Assembly (NCBI RefSeq): GCF_012932915.1 | Contig: NZ_VCQU01000009.1 | Span: 1 to 64,000, forward strand | DNA: 64,000 nt | Origin: Antrihabitans stalactiti | GTDB lineage: Bacteria; Actinomycetota; Actinomycetes; Mycobacteriales; Mycobacteriaceae | Reading direction: 5' to 3' | Shown: positions 39,049-49,195 of the stretch, one piece after another | How the letters are laid out: every line of letters starts with the position of its first letter | Numbering within the stretch: position 1 is the stretch's first letter | Made by a program: the position numbers and the translations under genes | The notes under the pieces: model-generated | The model's database searches: none | The model's input: only the letters and a program-made list of their open reading frames with translations | Told to the model about the DNA's origin: nothing

Positions 39049-39131
39049 TGGCAGGTGTAGGATTCGAACCTACGTAGGCGTAAGCCGACGGATTTACAGT
39101 CCGCTCCCATTGGCCGCTCGGGCAACCTGCC
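39049..39131 (-). tRNA. tRNA-Tyr (GTA)
   Basis: An 83-base class II tRNA: acceptor GGCAGGT with ACCTGCC, anticodon stem GGACT-GTAAATCC with anticodon GTA, a long variable arm (CGTCGGCTTACGCCTACG region) and T arm GGTTCGAATCC. Discriminator A; no CCA is encoded. Confidence 0.96.
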
Positions 39132-39275
39132 GGTTGCGATCAGAGCGAGTCTGACGCGCTCAGCAGAATACAACGCACCCACACTGATTGTGCAAACCGG
39201 GTGGTCGTGGCCCTGACCGAGCGCGATAACGTCTGTGCGGCGGGGATGAACACAAAACTGATCGAGGAGCTGGAA

Positions 39276-39767
39276 GTGGCCGATTCGTCATTCGATGTCG
39301 TGAGCAAGGTCGACCGGCAGGAGGTCGACAACGCGCTGCATCAGGCAGGCAAAGAGCTGTCGACCCGCTACGACTTCCGCGGCACCGGCGCCAGCATCGA
39401 ATGGTCCGGTGACGAAGTGATCGTTCTCACGGCCGAAGCAGAGGAGCGGGTGAAAGCCGCGCTCGACGTCTTCAAGGAAAAGCTCATTCGCCGCGACATC
39501 TCGCTCAAGGCCTTCGACGCAGGCGAGCCCGTGCAGTCGGGGAAGATCTACAAGATCACCGGAACCCTTGTGCAGGGAATCACCTCCGAGAACGCGAAGA
39601 AGATCTCGAAGAAGATCCGCGACGAAGGCCCCAAGGGCGTCAAGGCGCAGATCCAGGGCGAAGAGCTACGCGTGAGCAGCAAGAAGCGCGACGACCTTCA
39701 GGCCGTCCAGGCGCTGCTGCGCAGCGAGGACTTCGGCATCGCCTTGCAGTTCGTCAACTACCGGTAG
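39276..39767 (+). CDS. YajQ-family nucleotide-binding protein
   Basis: A 163-residue YajQ/UPF0234 protein ([21 protein letters not shown] to LQFVNYR), the same length as Rv0566c. The family has two RRM-like folds; members have been reported to bind RNA or cyclic di-GMP. The GTG at 39276 gives the conserved N terminus; upstream codons add unrelated sequence. It converges on htpX across palindrome A. Confidence 0.9.
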   Translation: MADSSFDVVSKVDRQEVDNALHQAGKELSTRYDFRGTGASIEWSGDEVIVLTAEAEERVKAALDVFKEKLIRRDISLKAFDAGEPVQSGKIYKITGTLVQGITSENAKKISKKIRDEGPKGVKAQIQGEELRVSSKKRDDLQAVQALLRSEDFGIALQFVNYR

Positions 39768-39776
39768 CAGCCCAAC

Positions 39777-39828
39777 CCCCTTGTGAGTCCTTTAGGAGTC
39801 CCTGGACTCCTAAAGGACTCACAAGGGG
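39777..39828. repeat. palindrome family A, copy 2 (perfect)
   Basis: Two perfect 25-base arms (39777-39801, 39804-39828) around a two-base centre; the arm core is GTGAGTCCTTTAGGAGTCC. It lies between the convergent yajQ and htpX, starting nine bases after the yajQ stop. The right arm contains the last codons and stop of htpX. Best-preserved copy in the window. Confidence 0.9.
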
Positions 39829-40682
39829 CCGTTGGCCAGCGCTTCGAGGCGGGCGATTCGGTCGGCCATGGGTGGGTGCGTCGAAAAGATCCGCGAGATA
39901 CGTTCACCGCCACGGAACGGGTTGGCGATCATCATGTGCGACTGGGCCGCCAACTTCGGCTCGGGCGGCAGCGGCGCCGCAGCCACGCCGAGTTCCAGTT
40001 TCCGGAGCGCGGATGCCAGCGCCAACGGATCGCCGGTGAGCTCGGCGCCGGACTGATCGGCTTGATACTCCCGGGATCGCGATACCGCGAGCTTCACGAC
40101 GGTCGCCGCAATCGGGCCCAGCAGCGACACCAGCATGATCTCGAGGATGTTCGGTCCTCCGTTCCCCCGACCGAACATCGAGGCGAATACGGCGAGATTC
40201 GCGAGGCCGGAGATCACCGCCGCCATCGCGCCCGCGACCGACGCGATCAAGATGTCGCGGTTGTAGACGTGGGACAACTCGTGCCCGAGCACAGCGCGAA
40301 GTTCGCGCTCGTCGAGGATCTGCAAAATGCCACTGGTGCAACACACCGCTGCATGCCTCGGACTGCGTCCGGTCGCGAAGGCATTCGGCGCATTCGTGGG
40401 GCTGATGTAGAGGCGCGGCATCGGCTGATGCGCGATCGTCGCCAGCTCCCGCACGATCCGGTAGATCACCGGCGCCTCTACCTCGGTGATCGGCTGGGCC
40501 CGCATCGCACGCAGGGCCAGCTTGTCGCTGTTGAAATACGCGTACGCGTTCATCGCGACAGCGAAGACGATCGCACCGATCAGAATGGTCGGACTACGAA
40601 AGATCGCACCGATGCCGACGATCAGCGCCGACATACCCACTAGCAGTGCGAACGTTTTCAATCCATTGGCATAGCCGTGCAC
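39819..40682 (-). CDS. htpX: membrane zinc protease HtpX
   Basis: A 287-residue M48 metalloprotease of the inner membrane that degrades misfolded membrane proteins. Two N-terminal membrane helices (about 9-27 and 31-49), the zinc motif HELSH (His134, Glu135, His138), two further hydrophobic segments and the third ligand region SRSREYQAD (Glu205) are present. The final codons (Gly-Pro-Leu-stop) lie inside the right arm of palindrome A. Placed next to grcC1 as in M. tuberculosis. Confidence 0.92.
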   Translation of the reverse strand: MHGYANGLKTFALLVGMSALIVGIGAIFRSPTILIGAIVFAVAMNAYAYFNSDKLALRAMRAQPITEVEAPVIYRIVRELATIAHQPMPRLYISPTNAPNAFATGRSPRHAAVCCTSGILQILDERELRAVLGHELSHVYNRDILIASVAGAMAAVISGLANLAVFASMFGRGNGGPNILEIMLVSLLGPIAATVVKLAVSRSREYQADQSGAELTGDPLALASALRKLELGVAAAPLPPEPKLAAQSHMMIANPFRGGERISRIFSTHPPMADRIARLEALANGPL

Positions 40683-40737
40683 GCGATGCCTCTTCTCGTC
40701 AGGGCCAGGCGCCTTCCACGTTACGCGGCGGACAGCC

Positions 40738-41760
40738 TCAGCCGACCCGTTCGATCGTGTAGTCCACCAGCCGTTTCAGCGCCTCGTTACCGACGCCTTG
40801 AGGCAGGAGTGCAAGCTCAGCCCGTGCGAGATCGGCATAGCCGGCGAGCTTCTCCTTCGCGAGCAACATGCCCTGCGATTGGCGCAACAGTTTCAGAGCT
40901 TCCTCGACGTCCTCATCGGAATCGATGGGACCGGAGAGCAGCTGACGCAACCGGTCTCCCCCGGTGCCCTCTTCGCGCAGCGCGTACAGCACCGGCAAGG
41001 TGTGTACGCCCTCACGCAGGTCTGTGCCGGGGGTCTTGCCCGATTGCTCGGAGACCGAGGAAATGTCGATGATGTCGTCGGAGATCTGGAACGCTGTCCC
41101 GACAGCGTCGCCCAACCGCTCCAACCGGGCGACATGTTCGGCATCGGCGCCGGAGAAAGTGCCCCCGAACCGGCCGGACGCTGCGATCAACGATCCGGTC
41201 TTCTCCCAGACGACGCGCAAGTAGTGCTCGACGGGATCCTGCATTTCCTTGACGCCGATGGTCTCGCGCATCTGCCCGGTGACCAGCTCGGCGAAGGTCT
41301 CGGCGATGATGCGGACCGCTTCGGGACCGAGCGTCGAGACCAGACGCGACGCGTGGGCGAACAGGTAGTCGCCTGCAAGGATCGCGATGCTGTTGCCCCA
41401 CCGTGAGTTCGCGCTCGGGGCCCCGCGACGCATGGATGCTTCGTCCATCACATCGTCGTGGTACAGCGTCGCAAGGTGCACCAATTCGACGACGGTGGCT
41501 GCGGTGACGATGCCTGGGTCGTACGGTTTCGGCCCGAGTTGGGCGGTCAGGATCGTGAAAAGTGGGCGAAACCGCTTGCCACCCGCTTTCGCGAGATGGA
41601 GGGCCGCCTCCGTGAGGAAATCCTCGCCGTCCGACAACTCGTCGACGAGAAGTTTCTCGACACGCTCCAGCCCGTCGCGGACCTTCGCAGCAAGCTGCGG
41701 ATCGACGAGATCCACGCCTGCAACGACCGTGCTCTCTTCCTCCACTGTCCCGGTGCCCAT
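40738..41760 (-). CDS. grcC1: long-chain polyprenyl diphosphate synthase (GrcC1-like)
   Basis: A trans-prenyltransferase of about 340 residues that makes the isoprenoid side chain, here most likely for menaquinone. Both aspartate-rich motifs are present: DDVMD at 102-106 and DDIID in the second half. The residues ahead of the first motif (LATLYHDD) are small at the key chain-length positions, fitting a long-chain product. Start is uncertain: ATG at 41760 (used here) or a GTG ten codons upstream. It is divergent from menJ with 117 bases between. Confidence 0.88.
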   Translation of the reverse strand: MGTGTVEEESTVVAGVDLVDPQLAAKVRDGLERVEKLLVDELSDGEDFLTEAALHLAKAGGKRFRPLFTILTAQLGPKPYDPGIVTAATVVELVHLATLYHDDVMDEASMRRGAPSANSRWGNSIAILAGDYLFAHASRLVSTLGPEAVRIIAETFAELVTGQMRETIGVKEMQDPVEHYLRVVWEKTGSLIAASGRFGGTFSGADAEHVARLERLGDAVGTAFQISDDIIDISSVSEQSGKTPGTDLREGVHTLPVLYALREEGTGGDRLRQLLSGPIDSDEDVEEALKLLRQSQGMLLAKEKLAGYADLARAELALLPQGVGNEALKRLVDYTIERVG

Positions 41761-41877
41761 TCCTTCTGTCAGTGACGCGTTCGGTACCACGGTATTGAAC
41801 CTAGCGGTAACGCTCCATTCCGGCTCATCGCGTCGGCTCAACGCACGACCCTTTGCCGGAACTGTCAAGATGGAACC

Positions 41878-43140
41878 ATGTTGACCCAGGATGTCGCACA
41901 CGAGCCCGCACCCGTGCCTGCGCACACCGATGTGCTGGTCATCGGCGCCGGACCTGCGGGTTCTGCAGCTGCCGCCTGGGCGGCACGTAGCGGTCGCGAC
42001 GTGGTCCTCGCTGATTCAGCGGTGTTTCCACGCGACAAGACCTGTGGCGACGGACTCACACCGCGAGCGATCGCCGAAATCGACCACCTCGGGCTCGGCG
42101 ACTGGGTCCGGCAGCGGACCGTCAATCACGGGCTCCGCCTGGCCGGATTCGGCCGCGAAGTCGAGCTGCCGTGGCCGGGTGGGTCGTTGCCGACCATTGG
42201 AAGTGCCGTTCCGCGAACAGAACTCGACGACAAGCTGCGCACGACGGCCGTCGAATCCGGCGCGACGATGGTCGAAGGCGCGAAGGCCGTCGGAGTCGAG
42301 CGAGACGGTGACCGCGTGAGCGCGGTGATCCTGAAAACCGCCGACGGGCCACGCACGATCACCTGCCGCTCGTTGATCGTTGCCGACGGGGTCCGGTCCA
42401 CATTGGGCAAGGAATTGGGCCGAACCTGGCATCGCGAAACGGCGTACGGGGTCGCCGCACGGGCGTATGTGAAGTCGGGCCGCAGCGACGATCCGTGGAT
42501 CACGTCACATCTGGAACTGCGCGACGGCACTGGAAAATTGCAGGCCGGCTACGGCTGGGTCTTTCCATTGGGCACCGGCGAGGTGAACATCGGGGTCGGT
42601 TCGCTCGCGACCGTCAAGCGTCCCGCCGCGGTCGCGTTGAAACCGCTCATCGAGCTGTACGCATCGCTGCGCCGCGAAGAGTGGCAATTCGACGGACCGA
42701 TCCGCGCAATCTCGTCGGCACTGCTCCCGATGGGCGGGTCGGTGTCCGGCGTCGCAGGCCGCAACTGGGCCCTCATCGGTGACGCCGCGGGGTGTGTGAA
42801 CCCGCTGAACGGCGAGGGCATCGACTACGGCCTCGAAGGTGGGCGGCTGGTCATCGACCTGCTCGACGACCGCGACCTCACCCATGCCTGGCCCGCCCTC
42901 CTGCGCGACCGCTACGGTCGCGCGTTCTCGATCGCCCGACGTCTCGCTGGGCTCGCCACGATGCCCGGCGCGGTCGCCACCGGCGGACCCCCGGTCCTAC
43001 GGTCGAAAGCCCTGATGCGCATCGCAATTCGGGTCATGGGCAACCTCGTCACCGACGAAGACGCTGATACCACCGCACGCGCCTGGCGGGCATCGGGCCG
43101 CGCATCGTTGAAGTTCGATCGCCGCCCGCCGTTCAGCTGA
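41878..43140 (+). CDS. menJ: menaquinone reductase MenJ (geranylgeranyl reductase family)
   Basis: A 420-residue FAD-dependent reductase. The FAD motif VLVIGAGPAGSAAAAWAA is near residues 19-36, CGDGLTPRA at about 58-66 and the second FAD segment ALIGDAAGCVNPLNGEGI near 298-316. MenJ saturates one isoprene unit of menaquinone in mycobacteria. Its place beside a long-chain prenyl synthase and menG supports that role. It converges on menG across palindrome A. Confidence 0.88.
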   Translation: MLTQDVAHEPAPVPAHTDVLVIGAGPAGSAAAAWAARSGRDVVLADSAVFPRDKTCGDGLTPRAIAEIDHLGLGDWVRQRTVNHGLRLAGFGREVELPWPGGSLPTIGSAVPRTELDDKLRTTAVESGATMVEGAKAVGVERDGDRVSAVILKTADGPRTITCRSLIVADGVRSTLGKELGRTWHRETAYGVAARAYVKSGRSDDPWITSHLELRDGTGKLQAGYGWVFPLGTGEVNIGVGSLATVKRPAAVALKPLIELYASLRREEWQFDGPIRAISSALLPMGGSVSGVAGRNWALIGDAAGCVNPLNGEGIDYGLEGGRLVIDLLDDRDLTHAWPALLRDRYGRAFSIARRLAGLATMPGAVATGGPPVLRSKALMRIAIRVMGNLVTDEDADTTARAWRASGRASLKFDRRPPFS

Positions 43141-43262
43141 GCAGGTGGCCCCTCGACCGGTCCCCCGCGACCTGCTCACCCACGTCGAGTTCACTCAACT
43201 CCGGCAACTGGCTCGTGCTGGTCGAGCCGAAGGAATTCACGCCGGAAGACTTCGCCTAACCC

Positions 43263-43310
43263 CCTTGTGAGTCTTTTAGGAGTCCATAGACTCCTAAAAG
43301 ACTCACGAGG
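43263..43310. repeat. palindrome family A, copy 3
   Basis: Arms of 22 bases (43263-43284, 43289-43310) with one mismatch around CATA; the core is GTGAGTCTTTTAGGAGTC. It lies between the convergent menJ and menG, and its right edge is two bases from the menG stop codon. Same family as 9695-9740 and 39777-39828. Confidence 0.88.
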
Positions 43311-43311
43311 G

Positions 43312-44013
43312 TCAGGGACAGATCGCGCTGTGTACGGCGACGACTCCGCCGGACAGGTTGCGCCACTTCACCTTCGACCAACCAGCTGCTTCGATGCGCT
43401 TGGCGAGCTCGGCCTGGTCCGGCCAGGCGAGGGTGGATTCGGCGAGGTAGACGTAGGCGTCAGGGTTGCTGCTGAACCGCTTGGCCACCCAGGGCAGCAC
43501 GTTCGTCACGAAGACTCGGTGCCCGAAACGCATCGGGCGCCACACGGGGGTCGAGACTTCGCACACGACCAGTCGGCCGCCGGGCTTCGTCACGCGCGCG
43601 AGTTCGGCGAGCCCACCGTCGAAGTCGGCGACATTGCGCAGGCCGAAGGAGATGCAGACGCCGTCGAACACGTTGTCGTCGAAGGGCAGCGCGACGGCGT
43701 CGCCCGCCACCATCGGAACCCGCCGCGCGAGGCCCGCTTTCAGCATCCCCTTCGAGAAGTCGGCAGCCACGCACCAGGCGCCGGAGCGACCCAGTTCGAC
43801 CGTCGAGACACCGGTACCCGCCGCGAGGTCCAGGATCTTCTCACCGCTCGTCGGCGCCAACGCTTTACGCGTGGCGCGCCGCCACAGCTTGTCCTGGCCC
43901 ATGGTGAACACGGTGTTCATGAGGTCGTACCGAGGCGCGACGCCGTCGAACATCGCCGCTACCTCGTGCGGGTCCTTTTCCAGCGATGCCCGCGAGCCCT
44001 CTGTTTTGGTCAC
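43312..44013 (-). CDS. menG: demethylmenaquinone methyltransferase
   Basis: A 233-residue UbiE/MenG-family methyltransferase catalysing the last step of menaquinone synthesis with S-adenosylmethionine. The family start [19 protein letters not shown] and the SAM-binding [16 protein letters not shown] are clear, as is [18 protein letters not shown] in the middle. The ATG at 44013 starts a normal-length protein. Upstream, in the same direction, is the SnoaL-like gene, 13 bases away. Confidence 0.93.
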   Translation of the reverse strand: MTKTEGSRASLEKDPHEVAAMFDGVAPRYDLMNTVFTMGQDKLWRRATRKALAPTSGEKILDLAAGTGVSTVELGRSGAWCVAADFSKGMLKAGLARRVPMVAGDAVALPFDDNVFDGVCISFGLRNVADFDGGLAELARVTKPGGRLVVCEVSTPVWRPMRFGHRVFVTNVLPWVAKRFSSNPDAYVYLAESTLAWPDQAELAKRIEAAGWSKVKWRNLSGGVVAVHSAICP

Positions 44014-44026
44014 GACCCGAGCTTAG

Positions 44027-44392
44027 TTATGCCGGGGCCTTCACCTCCGGCCGGTCGATCAATCGCAACCACGTCCCGTCCGACTGGCGGCGCACCACCT
44101 GCACTCGCCCGCCGGTGTTGTCGGACGACGGAGTCGAGGTGAGCGCCAGATCGCCCGCGAACACGGTCGGGAGCGGCTCTTCGAAGGTGAATGTGGGCCT
44201 GCCAGCGATCAACTGTTCGCAGATCGCCTGAATTGCCTTCCGGCCGACCGTCGAACTCCCGGGCGGGAACGCCAAAACGGCGTCTGGTTCGTAGAGCAGC
44301 GCCATCCCCTCGGCGTCGCCGGCGTTTGCGCGCTCGACGAACAGACGGGTGAGATCTTCTGGCGTGCTGGCTGTTTCGCGTTGTGCTGGCAT
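44027..44392 (-). CDS. SnoaL-like (NTF2 fold) protein
   Basis: A 121-residue protein with the NTF2/SnoaL pattern (LTRLFVERANAGDAEGMALLYEPDAVLAFPPG). Members are small enzymes or binding proteins of varied function. Divergent from a LysR-type regulator with a palindromic site between, so it is the likely target of that regulator. It is followed closely by menG, which may share its transcript. Confidence 0.75.
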   Translation of the reverse strand: MPAQRETASTPEDLTRLFVERANAGDAEGMALLYEPDAVLAFPPGSSTVGRKAIQAICEQLIAGRPTFTFEEPLPTVFAGDLALTSTPSSDNTGGRVQVVRRQSDGTWLRLIDRPEVKAPA

Positions 44393-44467
44393 CGTCTTTA
44401 CCTACTTTCACTGTCGGTTCCTGCTGACAACTCCATCGTGCGATCTACGAAGCTAGAAGTCCAACAG

Positions 44468-44487
44468 CTAGTTGTTCTGCCAACTAG
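44468..44487. promoter_or_regulatory. LysR-type operator
   Basis: CTAGTTG-N6-CAACTAG is a perfect interrupted palindrome with the T-N11-A form of LysR binding sites. It ends 11 bases before the lysR start in the 106-base divergent gap. Further CTAG half sites occur just upstream, as expected for recognition and activation subsites. Confidence 0.65.
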
Positions 44488-44498
44488 AATCGCTATTT

Positions 44499-45374
44499 AT
44501 GGAACTTCGCCAGCTCGAGTACTTCATTGCGGTCGCCGAAGAAGCGAACTTCACCCGAGCAGCCGAGCGCATGCACGTTGCGCAGCCCGGAATCAGCGCT
44601 CAGATCCGCAAGCTCGAACGAGAGGTCGGTCAGGACCTGTTCGATCGATCGGGTCGCGGCATTCGGCTGACGGACGCAGGAAGGGCCGTCTTGCCGTACG
44701 CACGGTCGGCGCTGGGCGCCGTTGCGGGCGCGCGGACCGCCGTAGACGAGTTGTCCGGACTGCTCCGCGGCCGCATAGCTGTCGGGATAGTCGGCGCGGG
44801 TCCCACGATCACCTTTGCCACTCAACTGACTGCATTCCACAACGATCACCCCGGCGTCGATATCACCTTGACCGAAGCAGACTCCGCCACGCTGCTCGAC
44901 CGGTTGCGCTCAGGCGAACTGGATCTCGTCGTGGTTGGGCTGGCCACCGAGCCCACTCCCGATCTCACCATCGAGGTCCTGGCCGAGGACCCGATCGTCG
45001 CAGCCGTCTGCCGCGACCATCCGCTTGCTGCCGAGTCGTCGGTACCGCTGACCGCACTGCGCAACCTGCCACTCATTACGCTGCCGCGCGGCAACGGTGT
45101 CCGTTCGAGGATCGAAGAAGTCTGCGCCCGGGCTGGTTTCGCGCCACACGTGGCGTTCGAGGCGAGCAATATCGCGGTGCTCGCGCAGCTCACCGAGTCA
45201 GGAGTCGGCGTGGCGATCGTGCCCGAACCACTGGTCCCGATCATGTCGACGGCGTTGCATGTGCTGCCGATTCACCCAGAAGTCCGCGCGCAGATCGCAC
45301 TCGCCTGGCGCACCGAAGGCCCCACCAACCCGGCCGCGCTCGCGTTCCGACAGCAGGTTCGGGCGAATCGCTAG
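44499..45374 (+). CDS. LysR-type transcriptional regulator
   Basis: A 291-residue LysR regulator: winged helix-turn-helix at 1-60 (MELRQLEYFIAVAEEANFTRAA, QPGISAQIRKLE) and a periplasmic-binding-protein-like effector domain (about 88-290). The ATG at 44499 gives the canonical N terminus. It likely controls itself and the divergent SnoaL-like gene through the palindrome at 44468-44487. Effector unknown. Its stop abuts that of the mannosyltransferase. Confidence 0.87.
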   Translation: MELRQLEYFIAVAEEANFTRAAERMHVAQPGISAQIRKLEREVGQDLFDRSGRGIRLTDAGRAVLPYARSALGAVAGARTAVDELSGLLRGRIAVGIVGAGPTITFATQLTAFHNDHPGVDITLTEADSATLLDRLRSGELDLVVVGLATEPTPDLTIEVLAEDPIVAAVCRDHPLAAESSVPLTALRNLPLITLPRGNGVRSRIEEVCARAGFAPHVAFEASNIAVLAQLTESGVGVAIVPEPLVPIMSTALHVLPIHPEVRAQIALAWRTEGPTNPAALAFRQQVRANR

Positions 45375-46517
45375 TCAGGCGGTGTGGTGCAGATGCGAGG
45401 CAGGCGCACCGATGACCTCGCGATAGTGGTCGAGCAATTCCGCGCAGATCGCCGGCCAGGTCCGATGCAGCACGGACCGTCGAGCGGATTCACCGAACCG
45501 AGCCCGGACCGTCCGGTCCGCCAATGCGTCGACCGCGCTCGGCAGCAGTTGACCGAACCGCTCGACCGGCAACAAATAGCCGTTGCGGCAGTGCGAGACG
45601 AGGTCGCGTGGGCCACCTGCATCCGGACCGATCACCGGCACGCCGCTGGCGAGTGCTTCTTGAACTGCCTGGCAGAACGTCTCGTGCTCACCTGGGTGCA
45701 CGAACACATCGAGGCTCGCGTAAGCCTGCGCTAGTTCGGAGCCGCCGAGTTCGCCCATGAAGATCGCGCCAGGCAACCGACGCTCGAGGGCGGGGCGTTC
45801 CGGTCCGTCGCCGACGATGACGAGCTGGATGCGCGGATTGTGCGCCAAGGATTCGAGCCGGTCGACGTGCTTTTCGGGAGCCAGCCTGCCGACGAATCCG
45901 ACGATGAGTTTGCCCTCGGGTGTCCAACGCGCACGCAGGTCCTCGCGTCGAGCACTGGGTGCGAAGCGCTCGATGTCGACGCCCCTGCCCCAGCGATGCA
46001 CGCGGGGAATGCCGTGCTCTTCCAGCGCCTCGACAGCTGCCGTGGACGGCGCAAGCGTGCGTGACGCGCGCCGGTGAATCCGAGCGGTCCAGGCCCATGC
46101 CGAGCGGGTCGCGACGCCGAGGCCGTAGCTCTTGGCGAATCCCGCCACATCGGTCTGGTAGATCGCGACCGAGGGCACGTCGAGCCGCAGCGCAGCGCCC
46201 AGACCGCCCGCGCCGAGCAGGAACGGCGAGGCCAGGTGGATCACGTCGGGGTCGAAATCGCGCAACGCTGCCGTCATGCCGGGTTGCGGCAAGCCGACAG
46301 GCAGGGAGCTGATCTTCGGCACCATGATCGCAGGCACCCGATGAATTGGGACTCCGTTGATCTCGGTCGGGGCAGGGGGTGCCGCCCGAACAGTGTCCGG
46401 CGCGACGACGAAGGCCTGGTGACCGTGCCTCTCGAGGTAGTCGAGAACCCGGAGCACCGAATTGGTGACCCCATTCATATTCGGGAGGAAAGACTCCGCG
46501 ACGATGGCTACTCGCAC
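45375..46517 (-). CDS. mgtA: glycosyltransferase family 4, MgtA-like mannosyltransferase
   Basis: A 380-residue GT-B glycosyltransferase matching MgtA (Rv0557) in length and gene position; MgtA adds mannose from GDP-mannose to a glycolipid anchor in envelope lipomannan-type glycolipid synthesis. The N terminus [20 protein letters not shown], the donor region [16 protein letters not shown] and the E-x7-E motif ([16 protein letters not shown]) are clear. GTG at 46517 chosen as start; codons ahead lack similarity. Convergent with lysR. Membrane-associated by analogy. Confidence 0.85.
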   Translation of the reverse strand: MRVAIVAESFLPNMNGVTNSVLRVLDYLERHGHQAFVVAPDTVRAAPPAPTEINGVPIHRVPAIMVPKISSLPVGLPQPGMTAALRDFDPDVIHLASPFLLGAGGLGAALRLDVPSVAIYQTDVAGFAKSYGLGVATRSAWAWTARIHRRASRTLAPSTAAVEALEEHGIPRVHRWGRGVDIERFAPSARREDLRARWTPEGKLIVGFVGRLAPEKHVDRLESLAHNPRIQLVIVGDGPERPALERRLPGAIFMGELGGSELAQAYASLDVFVHPGEHETFCQAVQEALASGVPVIGPDAGGPRDLVSHCRNGYLLPVERFGQLLPSAVDALADRTVRARFGESARRSVLHRTWPAICAELLDHYREVIGAPASHLHHTA

Positions 46518-46580
46518 GAGACTCAGTGTCCTAGGCGCATCGCCCGAGCCAGCCACGACCGCGTGACCACAGGGCGAAGT

Positions 46581-47021
46581 TCAAGCAAACGCTTCGGACT
46601 CACGGCGCATTCGACCAACGACGATCAACGTGGGAATCGCGAGAGCCCACACCACGACGATCACCGACGCGACCGGGATGACCGCGACGCGCGCATCACG
46701 GCCCTTCACCCGCACCAGATCGGGGTCGGCCTTCGAATACTCGACGTCGATGCGCTGACCGGCCGTGAGGTTGGTCGGATACAGCACCCCGAGCCGCGGG
46801 GTATGGGTCACGCCGTCGGGGGTTTTGAAGCTGACGGCGGAACGCAGCCGCCCGGCGGAGAGCACCTCGGCAACCGTGACGTCTTTGTCGGCATCGATGG
46901 TCCGGTCGTTCTTCCACGCCGCGAGAACGAGGAGTACCGACAAGATAGATACCGCCGAGGCCGTGATCCAGACAACCAATCGAACCCGCCGCAAAACTAG
47001 CGGTCGGCGGTCGGAGGTCAC
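46581..47021 (-). CDS. DUF3592-type membrane protein
   Basis: A 146-residue protein with two membrane helices (about 14-34 and 112-136) bracketing an outer domain of about 75 residues (VTVAEVLSAGRLRSAVSFKTPDGV, PTNLTAGQRIDVEYSKADPDLVRV). This layout matches DUF3592; Rv0556 occupies the same position in M. tuberculosis. Function unknown. GTG start. Divergent from the DUF2505 gene, 51 bases apart. Confidence 0.75.
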   Translation of the reverse strand: MTSDRRPLVLRRVRLVVWITASAVSILSVLLVLAAWKNDRTIDADKDVTVAEVLSAGRLRSAVSFKTPDGVTHTPRLGVLYPTNLTAGQRIDVEYSKADPDLVRVKGRDARVAVIPVASVIVVVWALAIPTLIVVGRMRRESEAFA

Positions 47022-47072
47022 GGTCGAAGGCTACAACGCCTCGCCCGAGCGGCTCGGGTAGCGTCGTCGACC

Positions 47073-47588
47073 ATGTCCCGCAGCTTCGAATTCGACCTTG
47101 CCTACACGTCGACCCCAGCCCAGGTTCATGCCGTGTTGACGTCCGAGGAGTACTGGCGTTCGGTGTTCGAGGGCGCCGAGAACGCCGACGTGACCTATAC
47201 GTCGCCCGGCCCTGGTGCACTCCGCGTCGTGCTGACGCAGGTCATCGGCGATCGCTCCATTCCCGGCCCTGTCAGAAGGGTGCTCGGCGGAGAACTCACG
47301 CTCAGCTACGCCATGGAGTGGCAGCAATTCGACGGACCCGGCGCTACCGGCTCGTTCGGCGGAAAGTCGACCGGAGTCGTCGGGCTCGCCGACGGCGTCT
47401 TCGCCCTCACCGATGCAGGAACCGGCGCGCTGATCACCGCGAAAGGAAAAGTCGAGGTCAAAGTGCGCCTCGTCGGCGGAGTGATCGAGAAGATCTTCGA
47501 GCAAGCACTCCACAAAACCCTGACGCACCAGCGCAACGACGTCGAGAAGTGGATCGCCGAACGCTCGTCGAGCGAAACGAAAGACTAG
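47073..47588 (+). CDS. DUF2505 family protein
   Basis: A 171-residue protein with the START/SRPBCC-like pattern of DUF2505 ([24 protein letters not shown] near the start and a C-terminal amphipathic helix). Members may bind a hydrophobic ligand; the role is unknown. No signal peptide. Its stop overlaps that of menD by four bases on the other strand. Confidence 0.75.
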   Translation: MSRSFEFDLAYTSTPAQVHAVLTSEEYWRSVFEGAENADVTYTSPGPGALRVVLTQVIGDRSIPGPVRRVLGGELTLSYAMEWQQFDGPGATGSFGGKSTGVVGLADGVFALTDAGTGALITAKGKVEVKVRLVGGVIEKIFEQALHKTLTHQRNDVEKWIAERSSSETKD

Positions 47589-49195
47589 AGCCGGGCGCGG
47601 ACCGCTGCGTGCAGTTCGCGCAGCCCGGACCGCTCGGTCGCCACCTCGAGCACGCGGATGCCGTCGGCGCCGCCGTCGAGTGCGACCGCCAGTTCGTCGG
47701 GGGTCACCAGCCGATGGGGGACGCGATAAGCGGCGCAGAGCGCCGCTAGGTCCATGCCGTGCGGCGTGCCGAAGACGCGCTCGAACACCCCCGCGTACTG
47801 CGGATCGCCCTGTTCGAGGAGCTCGAAGATGCCGCCACCGTCGTCGTTGGCGACGACGATCGTGAGGTCGAGCGGCCGGGGCTCACCCGTTCCCATCAGT
47901 AAGCCGGACGCGTCGTGCAAAAACGTCAGGTCACCGATCAAGGCGATGGTCCGGCCATCGTGTTTGAGCGCGGCACCGACAGCGGTCGAGACGGTGCCGT
48001 CGATACCCGCGACGCCACGGTTCGACAGCACACGCACGCCCGGTTTGGGGTAGCTGACCAATGCGGCATCGCGAACAGGATTGGACGCGCCGAGCAGGAG
48101 CTGATCGCCATCGCGAAGCGCGTCGGTGACCACGGCGGCGACATGCAGCCCCGTGGCCTTCGGGTGCAGCGAAAGTTGTTCCCGCACAGCGGCATCCGCG
48201 CTGCGGCCAAGCTTCGCGCAACGGTCGAGCCAGTGCTGCGTCGGCGCACCGGACACCACCGCGCGCGTGCCGGTTCCGACGACGTTGCCCGATACATCCG
48301 GCCACCGCGGACCGGTCGTCAAGGCATATACCGCGACCCCTTGATCGGCCAACAGCTGCGCGACCGGCCGGTGCAACGTCGGACGACCGGTGATGATCGC
48401 CTGGCGCGGCTCCAACAGGGGCAACGCCAGCGGGTGTAGCGGCGGTCCGTGCAAGGGTGCCGTCGGCTCGGCAACGGTGGGCACATGGGAGAGCTCGGGG
48501 CGGAGGCGCGCGCCGTGCCCGGAGATGACGACGGTGTCCGGCGTGAGGTCGATCTCGATCGGCACGTCGAGGGTGGCGTTCTGCGTGGTGGTCCACGCGG
48601 CGCCGTTGGGCCGCCCGACCGGTGCAGGGACGGTCGGATGGATCCCCGGCACAAGCGGCTCCCGCAGCGGGATGTCGAAATGCACAGGTCCGGCATTGCC
48701 CGACCGCGTACCGCGTGCGGCGGCAAGAACCCGACACACTGCCGAGCGCCACTGGCTGTTCTGTTCGTTTCCGTACTCCGCCAGCCCGAGGCTGACCGTC
48801 GCACGGACCTGGCTACCGAAGAGCCCGAGCTGTTCGATCGTTTGGTTCGCGCCGGTGCCGAGCATTTCGTACGGCCGGTTCGCACTCAGGACGACGAGCG
48901 GGACGCGCGCGTAATTCGATTCGAGCACCGCCGGACCGAGGTTCGCCACCGCCGTACCCGACGTCATCACCACGGGGACGGGGCGCCCGCTCGATATCGC
49001 GAGCCCGACCGCGAGAAACCCCGCGGTCCGCTCGTCGATGCGCATATGCAACCGCACCCGCCCAGCCGAGTCGGCGGCTTCCAACGCGAACGCCAACGGC
49101 GCATTTCGCGAGCCGGGGCACAGGACGACGTCCTCGACCCCACCACGAATCAGCTCGTCGACGACAACTGTTGCCTGGGCGGTGGACGGATTCAC
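47585..49195 (-). CDS. menD: SEPHCHC synthase MenD
   Basis: A 536-residue thiamine-diphosphate enzyme that joins 2-oxoglutarate and isochorismate in menaquinone synthesis. The N-terminal region has [17 protein letters not shown] and the cofactor-activating glutamate Glu55 in [10 protein letters not shown]; the C-terminal region has the magnesium/cofactor motif [15 protein letters not shown] then ANDDGGGIF. Its ATG overlaps the stop of the DUF6918 gene by four bases, so it is coupled to it and to menC. Confidence 0.94.
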   Translation of the reverse strand: MNPSTAQATVVVDELIRGGVEDVVLCPGSRNAPLAFALEAADSAGRVRLHMRIDERTAGFLAVGLAISSGRPVPVVMTSGTAVANLGPAVLESNYARVPLVVLSANRPYEMLGTGANQTIEQLGLFGSQVRATVSLGLAEYGNEQNSQWRSAVCRVLAAARGTRSGNAGPVHFDIPLREPLVPGIHPTVPAPVGRPNGAAWTTTQNATLDVPIEIDLTPDTVVISGHGARLRPELSHVPTVAEPTAPLHGPPLHPLALPLLEPRQAIITGRPTLHRPVAQLLADQGVAVYALTTGPRWPDVSGNVVGTGTRAVVSGAPTQHWLDRCAKLGRSADAAVREQLSLHPKATGLHVAAVVTDALRDGDQLLLGASNPVRDAALVSYPKPGVRVLSNRGVAGIDGTVSTAVGAALKHDGRTIALIGDLTFLHDASGLLMGTGEPRPLDLTIVVANDDGGGIFELLEQGDPQYAGVFERVFGTPHGMDLAALCAAYRVPHRLVTPDELAVALDGGADGIRVLEVATERSGLRELHAAVRARL

